NCBI RefSeq assembly: GCF_900155685.1
Contig: NZ_LT732548.1
Span: 2,895,887-2,959,886, forward strand
DNA: 64,000 nt
Source of the DNA: Paenibacillus bouchesdurhonensis
GTDB lineage: Bacteria; Bacillota; Bacilli; Paenibacillales; Paenibacillaceae
Reading direction: 5' to 3'
The notes beneath the pieces were generated by a model that worked only from the letters and a program-made list of their open reading frames with translations, searched no databases and was not told the origin of the DNA. Every line of letters starts with the position of its first letter. Within the stretch, counting starts at the first letter, position 1. Shown here piece by piece: positions 1 through 8,181 of this stretch. The position numbers and the translations under genes are program-made.

Positions 1-390
1 ACTCAGATGACTAAATCGATTTACTATACTCTTAGTAGTCATCCGCTAATTTATTCCTTATTAAACTATCGCAATAGAAAGGATTTAAATTATAATCAGC
101 GAAATTCAGATACTACAATCCAGGATTCGGATGATTTTTGTTTCAAACAAGTGCCAAAAGAAGAGATTGAACAAATCCTGCAACTTCTTGACGATCATGG
201 GAAAGTCGATTACTCAAAAGTACATCTATTGGATTCCCGGATTAAAGTTATTTCGGGGCCGCTAAAAGGCAAAGAAGGAATAATCAAAAAAATCGATAAG
301 CGTAAAAATCGAGCTAAAGTGAATATAAATTTAATGGGTTGTCATAGAATGATCGATTTAGGGATAGAAGTTTTAAGTTATAAAAACTGA
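1..390 (+). CDS. loaP: LoaP-like NusG paralog (antiterminator), 5' end outside window
   Basis: This is the C-terminal 129 codons of a NusG-family protein; the frame is open to base 1, so the start lies upstream. The last 55 residues form a KOW domain with the pattern KVISGPLKGKEGIIKKID, followed by the basic KRKNRAKV stretch. The residues before it resemble the end of an NGN domain and the acidic linker of specialised NusG paralogs. LoaP proteins are known to bind a leader RNA hairpin and let RNA polymerase read through terminators in long polyketide operons such as the difficidin and macrolactin operons of Bacillus. Its position directly ahead of a PKS operon of more than 63 kb, separated by a leader with a hairpin and terminator, supports that role. 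Another NusG paralog is possible, since the NGN domain is mostly outside the window. Confidence 0.8.
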   Translation, partial: TQMTKSIYYTLSSHPLIYSLLNYRNRKDLNYNQRNSDTTIQDSDDFCFKQVPKEEIEQILQLLDDHGKVDYSKVHLLDSRIKVISGPLKGKEGIIKKIDKRKNRAKVNINLMGCHRMIDLGIEVLSYKN

Positions 391-400
391 AAAATATAAT
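372..400 (+). promoter_or_regulatory. Candidate promoter for the PKS operon leader
   Basis: A perfect -10 hexamer TATAAT lies at 395-400. The only -35 candidate at 17-bp spacing is TTTAAG at 372-377, which matches the consensus at three of six positions. It overlaps the end of the loaP-like gene. Transcription would start near 407, leaving a leader of about 240 nt. The -10 is convincing but the -35 is weak, and the AT-rich surroundings make chance matches likely. Confidence 0.35.
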
Positions 401-447
401 CGATGTTTCGGCACGTTATACAGATTCAGTTGGACATAGGGGAAGTC

Positions 448-502
448 ATGTAGTGCTTCGCAAACAAAGCATGAAAGGGCGAAGCTATGCGTTTTAGTAC
501 AT
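448..502 (+). promoter_or_regulatory. Leader RNA hairpin, candidate LoaP recognition element
   Basis: GCTTCGC at 455-461 pairs perfectly with GCGAAGC at 479-485, closing a 17-nt purine-rich loop. An outer helix of five pairs (ATGTA at 448-452 with TACAT at 498-502) could extend it across internal loops. It lies between the loaP-like gene and the intrinsic terminator at 551, where LoaP-responsive operons carry their binding hairpin. The pairing is seen directly; LoaP recognition is inferred from position. Confidence 0.5.
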
Positions 503-550
503 AAAAAAATAAAAGAATGGTGTTTGTAGCCTAGAATTATTTATTTTTTT

Positions 551-586
551 AAACTGCGTCCAGATACATGGATACGCAGTTTTTTT
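551..586 (+). terminator. Intrinsic terminator in the operon leader
   Basis: AAACTGCGT at 551-559 pairs over nine positions with ACGCAGTTT at 574-582, and the 3' arm runs into a T tract to 586. It sits about 60 nt before the first accessory gene and after the leader hairpin. It therefore either ends loaP transcription or, more interestingly, is the attenuator that antitermination must overcome. No other convincing terminator was seen before the end of the window. Confidence 0.75.
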
Positions 587-644
587 ATATTGATATCATG
601 TATTAATAATATTTCTCAATATAATGCAGGGGGAACGAGAATAT

Positions 645-1478
645 ATGCCGAGGACAAAGATTCGGAATAAGATTGTATTGATTACTGGAGGAGCATCGGA
701 TATTGGGAAATCCATTGCACTTGAATTACTTCATAATGATAACACTGTTATTTTGTGGGATATTAATGAAAGCGGTCTCAATGCTTTTAAGGAATCCACG
801 TTAACACCAAGAAGTACTTTAATAACGCAAAAAGTGGACATGACCATATCTGAAGAAGTCAAGCAAGCCTTTGAGAAGATATCTTCTCAATATAAGCAAA
901 TAGATTATGTGTTTAACATTGTAGGGTATGGGTTGGTCGGGGAAGTTAAGGATATGAGTATTCAAGATTGGACGCAAATAATAGATACGAATATTTATGG
1001 GGTTCTATATCCAACCATATTTGCTTATGAATTAATGACCAAGCAGGGTTCTGGCCACATCGTTAACATGTCTTCACTCGGCGGACTTATCCCGTCTCCA
1101 TTTAATACAGCTTACTCGACGACTAAGCATGCAATCGTAGGTCTGTCCTCCTCTCTTCGCGAGGAAGGCAAAGCTCGTGGTGTGAAGGTTACCGTATTAT
1201 GTCCAGGGGGCATTCGAACAAAACTGTGGGACTCCGTCAGGTTGATCAACCTACAACGTGATCTGTTTAAGAAACTGGTTCCAGAAAAAACACTGCAGTT
1301 GCCGAACGAAGCAGCTAAAATCATTTTGCTGAATGTGGAAAGAAACAAAGGAATCGTTATTTTTCCCGCTTTTGCAACCGTTTCCAATATAGTTTATAGA
1401 TTTTTTCCTATGATTTTTCGGAAGGGGATCCAGATGTCCGTAAAAAGTTTACGGGCGATTCGGGAGGAAAGCTCATGA
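645..1478 (+). CDS. SDR-family oxidoreductase
   Basis: A 277-residue short-chain dehydrogenase/reductase. The Rossmann cofactor motif is at residues 14-21 (TGGASDIG); aspartate replaces the second conserved glycine of the usual TGxxxGxG. The catalytic Ser144 (in NMSSLGG), Tyr157 and Lys161 (YSTTK) are in place, as is a PGGIRT segment after the active site. The start at 645 is chosen because AGGGGG at 628-633 sits 11 nt upstream; an in-frame ATG at 624 lacks a ribosome site. It is the first gene after the leader terminator, and its stop overlaps the next start (ATGA). It probably oxidises or reduces a hydroxyl or ketone on the polyketide or a precursor; the substrate cannot be read from the sequence. 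Confidence is high for the family and low for the substrate. Confidence 0.85.
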   Translation: MPRTKIRNKIVLITGGASDIGKSIALELLHNDNTVILWDINESGLNAFKESTLTPRSTLITQKVDMTISEEVKQAFEKISSQYKQIDYVFNIVGYGLVGEVKDMSIQDWTQIIDTNIYGVLYPTIFAYELMTKQGSGHIVNMSSLGGLIPSPFNTAYSTTKHAIVGLSSSLREEGKARGVKVTVLCPGGIRTKLWDSVRLINLQRDLFKKLVPEKTLQLPNEAAKIILLNVERNKGIVIFPAFATVSNIVYRFFPMIFRKGIQMSVKSLRAIREESS

Positions 1479-2791
1479 AACAAAGCAAATTTAAGGTTGA
1501 GCCTTTAGATCAAATTATGTACATAGCAGAAAGCGGTTCTGATCAGCAATTCCGTTGTTATCTTGAATTCGATGGAAAGTTAGAGGAGGAGAGACTGAGA
1601 ACAGCAATTAATCTTAGTCTGCAATTAGAAGAAGTGCTTATTCATAAGTTATCAAAAGGTTTCTTTAGGCTTGCTTGGGAGAAGCTAGAATCATCTGATA
1701 TAGATATGGTATTCCGCTTCAAATTAACCGAAAATGTTGAGAGGGACATAGAGCAATTTTTTATTCAGAAAATTGATACTTGCGCTGGCCCGCAAATTCG
1801 TATTGGTTTGTTTCGAGATGGGGAGAAAGATTATTTGGGATTTGTCATTCACCACGATGTATCAGATAGCACAGGATTAATGAAATACATAAAAAAACTA
1901 GGTGAAATCTATAATCGTTTAAATAAAGATCCAGCCTATATTCCCAACTCATATAAAAAGGTGGATCGCAGCATTCAACCCTTATTAAGGAAGTATAGTG
2001 CAATCGAGCGGTATAAAAAGATGCTGCCCAGTTCAGACATTAAGATCAAAGGTCAAATTGATCCTTTTCCTTGGAGCCAGCAGAATAATGATCGGAGGGA
2101 GAGGTTTCTTCTTCATCGGATATCATGGGAACAACTAAGCAGCATATATGATTATTGCCAGCGTAACGGATGTTCATTTAATGACTATTTTCTTACAGTA
2201 TTCTACAAGGCTTTCTATACGTTGCGAAATCAGGAAACTGGAAATCAAAGAGAGCATAATCCTCTCTTCTTGACCGTTGATTTTAGAAATTATAACCGAA
2301 TTCATCATGAAAACTGCATTCTGAATTTCAGCTCGGGCATTCTTGCACAACTAGATATTAATCCTTCTGACGAGTTTAAAAAAGTGTTAGCCGAGATCAT
2401 GGTCTTTACGAAGCAAGTTAAAGTTGATTTGGTTAACTATGGAAAGCAACAGGTGCCAGGAATCAACACAGTTTTTATGTTAAATGCTTTATTCAAAATA
2501 ATGCCTTTTAATATTGTCCAAAAGCTGTCTAATGTGATGCAGCGAAAGGTGCTTGGGATCCCTTACTTATCGAATATAGGGAATATAACAAGAGCGGTTA
2601 ACGCGTGGGATGGGCTGCGGATTGTAGACGCTTACTTTTTGGGGCAGATTGTATACTATCCGAAATTTTCTTTGGTTCTCTCCCAATTTGAGAAGGAAGT
2701 AACCATCTCGGTAGGCTTTTTAGGAGGTGATGAGGATGTTGAAATGGTCCAGAGGTTCTACAGGTTATTGGATCAGAATTTAGTTACATAA
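1475..2791 (+). CDS. Stand-alone condensation-domain-fold acyltransferase
   Basis: A 438-residue protein with the CoA-dependent acyltransferase/NRPS condensation fold. The active-site motif is HHDVSDS at about residues 126-132, matching HHxxxDG with serine for the final glycine. A DFRNY motif near residue 269 corresponds to the DFG/DFR latch region of condensation enzymes and PapA-type acyltransferases. It is not fused to any carrier domain. It overlaps the SDR stop by four bases and is 49 nt from the ABC gene. Free-standing members of this family esterify hydroxyls or release chains as esters or amides, so a tailoring or off-loading acyl transfer is plausible. No thioesterase was seen in the window, but the end of the assembly line is outside it. 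Function is inferred from fold and context only. Confidence 0.7.
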   Translation: MKQSKFKVEPLDQIMYIAESGSDQQFRCYLEFDGKLEEERLRTAINLSLQLEEVLIHKLSKGFFRLAWEKLESSDIDMVFRFKLTENVERDIEQFFIQKIDTCAGPQIRIGLFRDGEKDYLGFVIHHDVSDSTGLMKYIKKLGEIYNRLNKDPAYIPNSYKKVDRSIQPLLRKYSAIERYKKMLPSSDIKIKGQIDPFPWSQQNNDRRERFLLHRISWEQLSSIYDYCQRNGCSFNDYFLTVFYKAFYTLRNQETGNQREHNPLFLTVDFRNYNRIHHENCILNFSSGILAQLDINPSDEFKKVLAEIMVFTKQVKVDLVNYGKQQVPGINTVFMLNALFKIMPFNIVQKLSNVMQRKVLGIPYLSNIGNITRAVNAWDGLRIVDAYFLGQIVYYPKFSLVLSQFEKEVTISVGFLGGDEDVEMVQRFYRLLDQNLVT

Positions 2792-2840
2792 AGGAGGGAA
2801 ATAGAGAGGACAATTCGTATAATCTTTGGAGGTGCAACGA

Positions 2841-3767
2841 TTGAAAACGATTTTGCAAACTTGTGATTTAACGAAAAAATATAAAGATGCAACAGTAGTG
2901 AACGGAGTTAATATTCATATTGAGAAAGGTGAGGTTTACGGTTTCATTGGTCAAAATGGCGCTGGAAAGACAACATCCATTCGTTTAATCCTGAATTTGT
3001 TAAATCCGACAGGCGGCCATGTAGAGTTGTTTGGTGAAAAGGTTACAAACCAAAATATTTACAAACACTTGAAAAAAATAGGCTCTATTATTGAAATTCC
3101 GGGTTTCTACTCCAATCTATCCGGACAAGAAAACCTGGAAATCCATCGAGTTCTTATGAATGTGAAGGACAAGGCGGAGATCAACCGTGTGCTGGAGCTA
3201 GTGAATTTAAAAGATGAAAAAAATAAAAAAGTAAAGAATTATTCGCTAGGTATGAAGCAGAGATTAGGTATTGCTAGAGCTATGCTGCATGACCCTGATT
3301 TTTTAATCCTAGACGAGCCTACGAATGGATTGGATCCAAAAGGGATTGTAGAGGTCAGAGATTTAATTGTTGAGATAGCGAAAAACCATGGTAAAACGAT
3401 TTTTGTATCATCGCATATCTTGGCGGAAGTAGAGAAAATGGTGAGTAAAATAGGAATTTTGCATCGAGGAAGATTGTTGGAGGAAATTGATAAGCAAGAG
3501 TTTCAAAATAAAAGCAAGAAACAGTCCATATATAAAGTCAGTGATGTCAATGAATCGATGAAACTTATACAGAAACAGTTTAATATCAATCAAATGACGG
3601 TAGATGGTGATATGCTCATTGTTAAGAATTCGGACGAACATATGAACGGATTAATTACGAAGCTATTGGTCGAAAACAATATCACAGTTAAGGAAAGTAA
3701 AGTTGTTACGCCTTCTCTCGAGGAGTTTTTTATTAAGCTAACGGAAGAGAGTGGGGAAGCGATATGA
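2841..3767 (+). CDS. ABC transporter ATP-binding protein (BcrA-type)
   Basis: A 308-residue ATPase subunit of a multidrug/antibiotic ABC exporter. Walker A is GQNGAGKTT at residues 37-45, the signature is a YSLGMKQR variant near residue 133, Walker B ends in LDEP at about 157-160, and an H-loop histidine follows in VSSHIL. The C-terminal 90 residues form the accessory region typical of bacitracin-resistance-type ATPases. The start is TTG at 2841, since GGAGG at 2828-2832 is 8 nt upstream; upstream in-frame codons lie within or before that site. The stop overlaps the first permease start (ATGA), so translation is coupled. It most likely powers self-resistance or export of the polyketide together with the next two genes. 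Confidence 0.9.
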   Translation: MKTILQTCDLTKKYKDATVVNGVNIHIEKGEVYGFIGQNGAGKTTSIRLILNLLNPTGGHVELFGEKVTNQNIYKHLKKIGSIIEIPGFYSNLSGQENLEIHRVLMNVKDKAEINRVLELVNLKDEKNKKVKNYSLGMKQRLGIARAMLHDPDFLILDEPTNGLDPKGIVEVRDLIVEIAKNHGKTIFVSSHILAEVEKMVSKIGILHRGRLLEEIDKQEFQNKSKKQSIYKVSDVNESMKLIQKQFNINQMTVDGDMLIVKNSDEHMNGLITKLLVENNITVKESKVVTPSLEEFFIKLTEESGEAI

Positions 3768-4477
3768 GCAAACTTGTCTATCTAGAATTTTTGAAGCTTA
3801 AGAGATCCTATATTAACATATTTCTCTTCTTATCCATGTTTCTCCCTATATTATTCATTGTAATTCAGTATTTCCTCTCGCAAAATGAGGAAACGTTTTT
3901 TCTCACCATTACGAATAACACCAGCACGATATCCATTAGTATTTTCTCCATTATTATGATTTTGGCCAGCTATATTATGGCAAGGGAATATAAGGAGAAT
4001 ATGTTCAGCTATTTGTTCATTACACCCAATTCTAGAACCAAAGTATTAATAAGCAAGTTACTGCTCTTATTCATCGTGATTTTACTGTTGGAACTGATTA
4101 CTTTTGTCACGCTAATCATTATTCATATGTTTGTTGGAGAGTTCACGATGGAGAAGGCCGGCATGCTGCTTGAAGCATGGATACTCAGTTCATTGATGTT
4201 TTTTTTACTAACGCCTCTTGTCGTATATATTGTATTGCTTAGGCGAGGGTTTGTTTCTTCTTTACTAATCTTGTTAGCGGGCTTTATTTTCACGTACCCT
4301 TTTATTTACAAAGAGTATTATTATTTTCTTCCGCATCTAATTCCTTTGGTAACCGTTTCGGATCACTTAGGTGCCGATGTGAACGCTGCAAACGGTTGGA
4401 TGACGATGGCTATCATGCTAGGGGTGTTCTTTTTATTTACTTTCCTATCCATCAAAAAAATCAACAGGAAGGATTGA
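3764..4477 (+). CDS. ABC-2 type permease, first subunit
   Basis: A 237-residue membrane protein with about six hydrophobic segments and the N-terminal pattern of ABC-2 permeases (a YLEFLKLKRS stretch before the first membrane helix). A REYKENMFSYL segment after the second helix matches the cytosolic coupling region seen in BcrB-like permeases. It overlaps the ATPase stop by four bases. The following gene is a diverged paralog with the same topology and the same REYEENM segment, so the exporter probably uses a heterodimeric membrane part. Substrate unknown; export of the cluster product is inferred from the operon. Confidence 0.85.
   Translation: MSKLVYLEFLKLKRSYINIFLFLSMFLPILFIVIQYFLSQNEETFFLTITNNTSTISISIFSIIMILASYIMAREYKENMFSYLFITPNSRTKVLISKLLLLFIVILLLELITFVTLIIIHMFVGEFTMEKAGMLLEAWILSSLMFFLLTPLVVYIVLLRRGFVSSLLILLAGFIFTYPFIYKEYYYFLPHLIPLVTVSDHLGADVNAANGWMTMAIMLGVFFLFTFLSIKKINRKD
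4466..4473 (+). promoter_or_regulatory. Shine-Dalgarno site deciding an AUA start
   Basis: AGGAAGGA lies inside the last codons of the first permease gene, 10 nt before ATA at 4484. No ATG, GTG or TTG in the downstream frame is at usable distance; the first in-frame ATG is at 4541, inside the first membrane helix and without a ribosome site. Confidence 0.6.
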
Positions 4478-4483
4478 TATCCA

Positions 4484-5218
4484 ATAAGAAGGCTGATTTA
4501 TATAGAATTTAAAAAGCTCCTATCCTCTAAAATACTTTGGATGATTGTGGTTGGTGCAGTTATGCCAGGCATTATTGCTTCTTTGACTTTATTGGATCAG
4601 GAACATTTGAAATGGGATGAATTCCATCATGTAGCGCTTTTTATATTTAACATTCAATCTATTTTAACGTTTTCGGCATTTGCCAGCTATATTTGGGCAA
4701 GGGAGTATGAGGAAAATATGATGGAAGAACTCTTATGTTATCCATTTCCCAAATATAAGTTATTTCTTTCAAAACTGTTTATACTGCTTCCAGTCATTGC
4801 ATGTACTTCTCTCTTGTTTGTGTTCAATAGCGGTGTTATGGCAAGGTTCCTAACCGAAGGAGGCATACCTGCAGAATTGCTTGTGGAGTATTTGCTCATC
4901 ATTGGCCTTATGATACTTATGCATTTTATGCTTATGCCCTTCATGCTTTTGGTTTCGATAGTCTCAAAACAGGCCGTAACCGGTATCGTCATTGGGGTGG
5001 TATTTATGCTGGTATGTACGATTTTTTACAATACATCTTTTATTCAATACATCCCTTTTATTATTCCTATGGTACTGACTGACCATCTGTTGGGCTTTGA
5101 TAAACTTATTTTGTCAGGGTATAGGGCTCCCACGGTGATCTTATTATCCACCTTTGTTGCTTCGTTAGTTGGATGTTTATGGCTTTTGAAAAATAGTATT
5201 CTTTTTGACAAGAACTAA
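4484..5218 (+). CDS. ABC-2 type permease, second subunit, probable AUA start
   Basis: A 244-residue permease paralogous to the preceding gene, with about six membrane segments and an REYEENMMEE coupling segment. If translation begins at ATA 4484, the N-terminus (RRLIYIEFKKLLSSK) aligns with MSKLVYLEFLKLKRS of the first permease. The first in-frame ATG (4541) would cut off this conserved region and about half of the first helix. The frame between the upstream TGA (4475-4477) and 4541 contains no standard start codon, and AGGAAGGA is correctly spaced for 4484. I therefore call an AUA start; a sequencing error or a recent ATG to ATA change are the alternatives. It completes the ABC exporter. Confidence 0.7.
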   Translation: MRRLIYIEFKKLLSSKILWMIVVGAVMPGIIASLTLLDQEHLKWDEFHHVALFIFNIQSILTFSAFASYIWAREYEENMMEELLCYPFPKYKLFLSKLFILLPVIACTSLLFVFNSGVMARFLTEGGIPAELLVEYLLIIGLMILMHFMLMPFMLLVSIVSKQAVTGIVIGVVFMLVCTIFYNTSFIQYIPFIIPMVLTDHLLGFDKLILSGYRAPTVILLSTFVASLVGCLWLLKNSILFDKN

Positions 5219-5276
5219 GGAATTGAAGCCCGTTTAATGTAATCAGATTATAATTCAATTCAATAAGGAGATCATG

Positions 5277-7214
5277 ATGGGGAGTATATCTGGAATCCTA
5301 AGTTATCGTATGACTAAAGCAGAGAAAGAGTCTTCGATCCGGTCTATGATGCAGCATCTTCACCACCGGGGGCCGGATGCGGAAGGATGCTACGTCGATT
5401 CACTTGTAGCGCTGGGTTCCACCCGATTAAAAATTATTGGTCTTTCCAATGGAAATCAGCCGATCTACAATGAGAGCAAAGATTTGGTAATGGTATGCAA
5501 TGGTGTGATTTTTAACTACCAGGAACTGAGGGAGCGACTAAGGTCAATAGGACATTTGTTTGCAACTGAAACCGATGTTGAAGTTCTGCTTCATTTATAT
5601 GAGGAATATCAAAACGATTTTCTGTCATATGTCAATGGACAATTTGCTTTCGCGATCTACAATATCCTCACCGGAGAAATCATTCTAGGCAGAGACCGGA
5701 CGGGCAATTGTCCACTTTTCTATCACCAGACGGATGACAGCTTTTACTTTGCGTCTGAAATGAGAGCGCTTCCTGAACAGATGATTCAGAGATCCCTCTC
5801 CATTGATTCGCTATACGAATCGATATGCTTGTGGAGCGTACCGCCACCGAATACACTGTTCAATCAAATTTATCAAGTCGTTCCCGGTGAAATGCTGCGA
5901 GTCAAGCTGAATGCGAATGAGAAGTTGACCGTGGAACGACAACGTTATTGGAGTCTTATGTTTACACCCACCTTCGAAGGCGACTTTGAAGAGGCTGTTC
6001 AAGAGCTGCGCTGCACGATGCTGGAGAGCGTGCAGCGAGCGCTGACGGCCGATGTGCCGGTCGGATTGTATTTGAGCGGTGGTGTGGATTCGTCCATTTT
6101 GGCATGCATTATTGCCAAACAGCTTGGGAAGCAAATCGACACCTTTTCTATTCAATTTGAAGATGATAGCCTAAACGAATCCCATTACCAGGATATGATC
6201 GTCAACGAGATCGGCAGCTATCATCACACCATTCTTTGTCGGAACGGTGATATTGCCCGCTATTATCCGGAAGCAGTGAAACGTGCTGAGACTGTACTTT
6301 TCCGATGTGCTCCAGTTCCGTTATATATGCTGTCACAATCTGTTCAAGATTCCAACTTTAAGGCGATACTTAGTGGAGAAGGAGCAGATGAAATGTTTTG
6401 GGGCTACGATACCTTTCGAGAGCTAGCGATCCGTAAATTTTGGAACAAGGCTCCTGATTCTCAAATGAGACCGCAATTATTTAAAAAAATATTTCCTTAT
6501 TACAATCAGTTTCGAGATCCGAGGTATTTTCAATTTATTAAAGCATTTTATAAGAAGGATCTCACGAAGACCGAGCATCCGTTTTATTCCCATCTGCCGC
6601 GTTGGAAGACTAATCAAGCTTTAACCTCTTATCTTTCAAGAGAACGAATGGACGAATTGTCCATCAGTTCCTTTGGTGAACGTTTGGAGAGCAATTTGCC
6701 TGATTCTTATTTTTCTTGGAATCACACAGAACAAGCGCAGCAGCTTGAACTAATTACTTTATTGAACGGATATCTTCTCTCTTCACAAGGCGATCGGATG
6801 CTGATGAGTCATAGCGTTGAAGGAAGGTTCCCTTTTCTGGATACGGAGTTGGTTAAGCTCGCCAGCGCTCTACAGCCCAAATGGAAATTGAATGGATTGA
6901 GCGATAAGTACATATTGAGAGAGGCTTTTAAAGAGATTATTCCCCATGATATTTATAAACGTAGCAAGTTTGCTTATCGTGCTCCTGATTTCAAGAGTTT
7001 CTATCAAAATGACCGCGTCGAGGATTACATTTCGGAAATGATGAGTGAAGAATACACTCGTACGGTAGGAATGTTCGATCCAGTAAAGGTAAAGCTGCTT
7101 CATGAGAAAGGGATGCGAAAGGATTTTCGTAATATCACGAATGCGGACAACATGGCGATTAACATCATTATATCAACTCATTTGTTGCATCATTATTTTA
7201 TTAAAGTCTCCTAG
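5277..7214 (+). CDS. Asparagine-synthetase-like amidotransferase lacking the glutaminase cysteine
   Basis: A 645-residue two-domain protein of the glutamine-hydrolysing asparagine synthetase family. The N-terminal Ntn glutaminase fold is present (HHRGPDAEG, an NGVIFNY variant of NGEIYNY, ETDVEVLLHLYEE). It begins MGSISGIL where active enzymes have MCGIAGI, so the catalytic Cys2 is glycine. The synthetase half has the PPi loop SGGVDSS at 267-273, LSGEGADE near 366-373, and an RSKFAYRAPD segment matching the conserved lysine region. The start at 5277 rather than the adjacent ATG at 5274 gives six bases to AAGGAG at 5265-5270; neither start restores the cysteine. The enzyme could adenylate a carboxylate and couple it to ammonia or an amine, or close a ring as beta-lactam synthetase and lasso cyclase relatives do. 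Post-PKS amidation is the usual role in trans-AT clusters. Confidence 0.85.
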   Translation: MGSISGILSYRMTKAEKESSIRSMMQHLHHRGPDAEGCYVDSLVALGSTRLKIIGLSNGNQPIYNESKDLVMVCNGVIFNYQELRERLRSIGHLFATETDVEVLLHLYEEYQNDFLSYVNGQFAFAIYNILTGEIILGRDRTGNCPLFYHQTDDSFYFASEMRALPEQMIQRSLSIDSLYESICLWSVPPPNTLFNQIYQVVPGEMLRVKLNANEKLTVERQRYWSLMFTPTFEGDFEEAVQELRCTMLESVQRALTADVPVGLYLSGGVDSSILACIIAKQLGKQIDTFSIQFEDDSLNESHYQDMIVNEIGSYHHTILCRNGDIARYYPEAVKRAETVLFRCAPVPLYMLSQSVQDSNFKAILSGEGADEMFWGYDTFRELAIRKFWNKAPDSQMRPQLFKKIFPYYNQFRDPRYFQFIKAFYKKDLTKTEHPFYSHLPRWKTNQALTSYLSRERMDELSISSFGERLESNLPDSYFSWNHTEQAQQLELITLLNGYLLSSQGDRMLMSHSVEGRFPFLDTELVKLASALQPKWKLNGLSDKYILREAFKEIIPHDIYKRSKFAYRAPDFKSFYQNDRVEDYISEMMSEEYTRTVGMFDPVKVKLLHEKGMRKDFRNITNADNMAINIIISTHLLHHYFIKVS

Positions 7215-7225
7215 GAGGGATTAGG

Positions 7226-8155
7226 TTGGGTAAAGATCAATTAACTGAAAAAGTGTTTCAAATGTATCAGGAGTACCCGTTCCCCGGAGATGTTCAATAT
7301 CAGACGGAGTACTTGTTTCCTTTAATGCGATTTTTTGCTGAAAAGGCGGGGCCAGGCAAGCGCAGCATCTTGGAGCAGGCCAGAGTTATTGAGATAGGAT
7401 GCGGTACAGGAAATACTTTAGTTGGTTTAGCGGAGAAGTACCCATCTGCTAATTTCACCGGTATTGATATGACGGTCAATTCGTTGAACATCGCTCAAAA
7501 AAAAGCAGAAGATAAAGGTTTAACCAATATTCGGTTTATGGAAAAAGATATATTGAACTTGGATCTTGAGGAACAGTTTGATGTAGTTATGTGCATAGGG
7601 GTTCTTCACCACTTAGCTGATATGGAAAAGGGACTGGAGAATATCGCCAATTTGATGCATGAAGACAGTTATCTAATTCTATGGTTGTACGGGAAACATG
7701 GTAGATATCGTTTAAACTTGAATCAACAAATGCTTGCGGTTCTTCTGAAAAATGTTGAGAGCCTGAGTGAGCAGGTTGCAATCACCAAAGAAGTTCTTGA
7801 GAAGGCAAATGACGGTCTCATGTCTTGCCATTTCAATGTTCCAAATTCAAAAATGGAAGACGATTGGGAGGAATCCTTACAGTTTGTTATTCAAGAAGAA
7901 AGCTGGCTCGTCGATCAATTTCTGCACTACAATGAGAAAGTGGTAGACATGATGGAGATTGTGGAACTCGGGAATAAATGCGGATTACAGCTAAGCAAAT
8001 GGATAGGCGTATCCGAAGATATTGCCGATTACATACCATCCGAAGAAGTAATAAGACAGTTTGCTGTTTTAGAAGAGGATGACCAAAGGTTTGTGCTTGA
8101 TCGGCTGTTGAAGCCGAATTATTACACTGTTGCCTTGCAGAAAAAAGGTACATAA
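7226..8155 (+). CDS. Class I SAM-dependent methyltransferase
   Basis: A 309-residue methyltransferase with motif I VIEIGCGTGN at about residues 54-63, an acidic cofactor-binding residue in FTGIDM, a motif II-like FDVVMCIGVLHHL, and a YPFPGD segment near the N-terminus as in several small-molecule methyltransferases. It starts at TTG 7226, five bases after AGGAGGGA at 7213-7220 and 11 bases after the previous stop. It is not fused to the PKS, so it is a candidate O- or N-methyltransferase acting on the chain or the finished product; the target group cannot be told. PKS1 has its own integrated C-methyltransferase. Confidence 0.85.
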   Translation: MGKDQLTEKVFQMYQEYPFPGDVQYQTEYLFPLMRFFAEKAGPGKRSILEQARVIEIGCGTGNTLVGLAEKYPSANFTGIDMTVNSLNIAQKKAEDKGLTNIRFMEKDILNLDLEEQFDVVMCIGVLHHLADMEKGLENIANLMHEDSYLILWLYGKHGRYRLNLNQQMLAVLLKNVESLSEQVAITKEVLEKANDGLMSCHFNVPNSKMEDDWEESLQFVIQEESWLVDQFLHYNEKVVDMMEIVELGNKCGLQLSKWIGVSEDIADYIPSEEVIRQFAVLEEDDQRFVLDRLLKPNYYTVALQKKGT

Positions 8156-8181
8156 AACAACCCAATTGGAGGAGATTCATT

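Noticed and set aside
624..644. ATG at 624 as start of the SDR gene
   Set aside because: No ribosome site upstream, while AGGGGG correctly precedes ATG 645.
2795..2823. TATAAT at 2818-2823 before the ABC ATPase gene as an internal promoter
   Set aside because: No -35-like hexamer at 16-18 bp spacing; the stretch is purine-rich ribosome-site-like sequence.
5223..5254. TTGAAG and TATAAT before the asparagine-synthetase-like gene as a promoter
   Set aside because: The spacing of 20 bp is too long and the region is AT-rich; the genes look co-transcribed.
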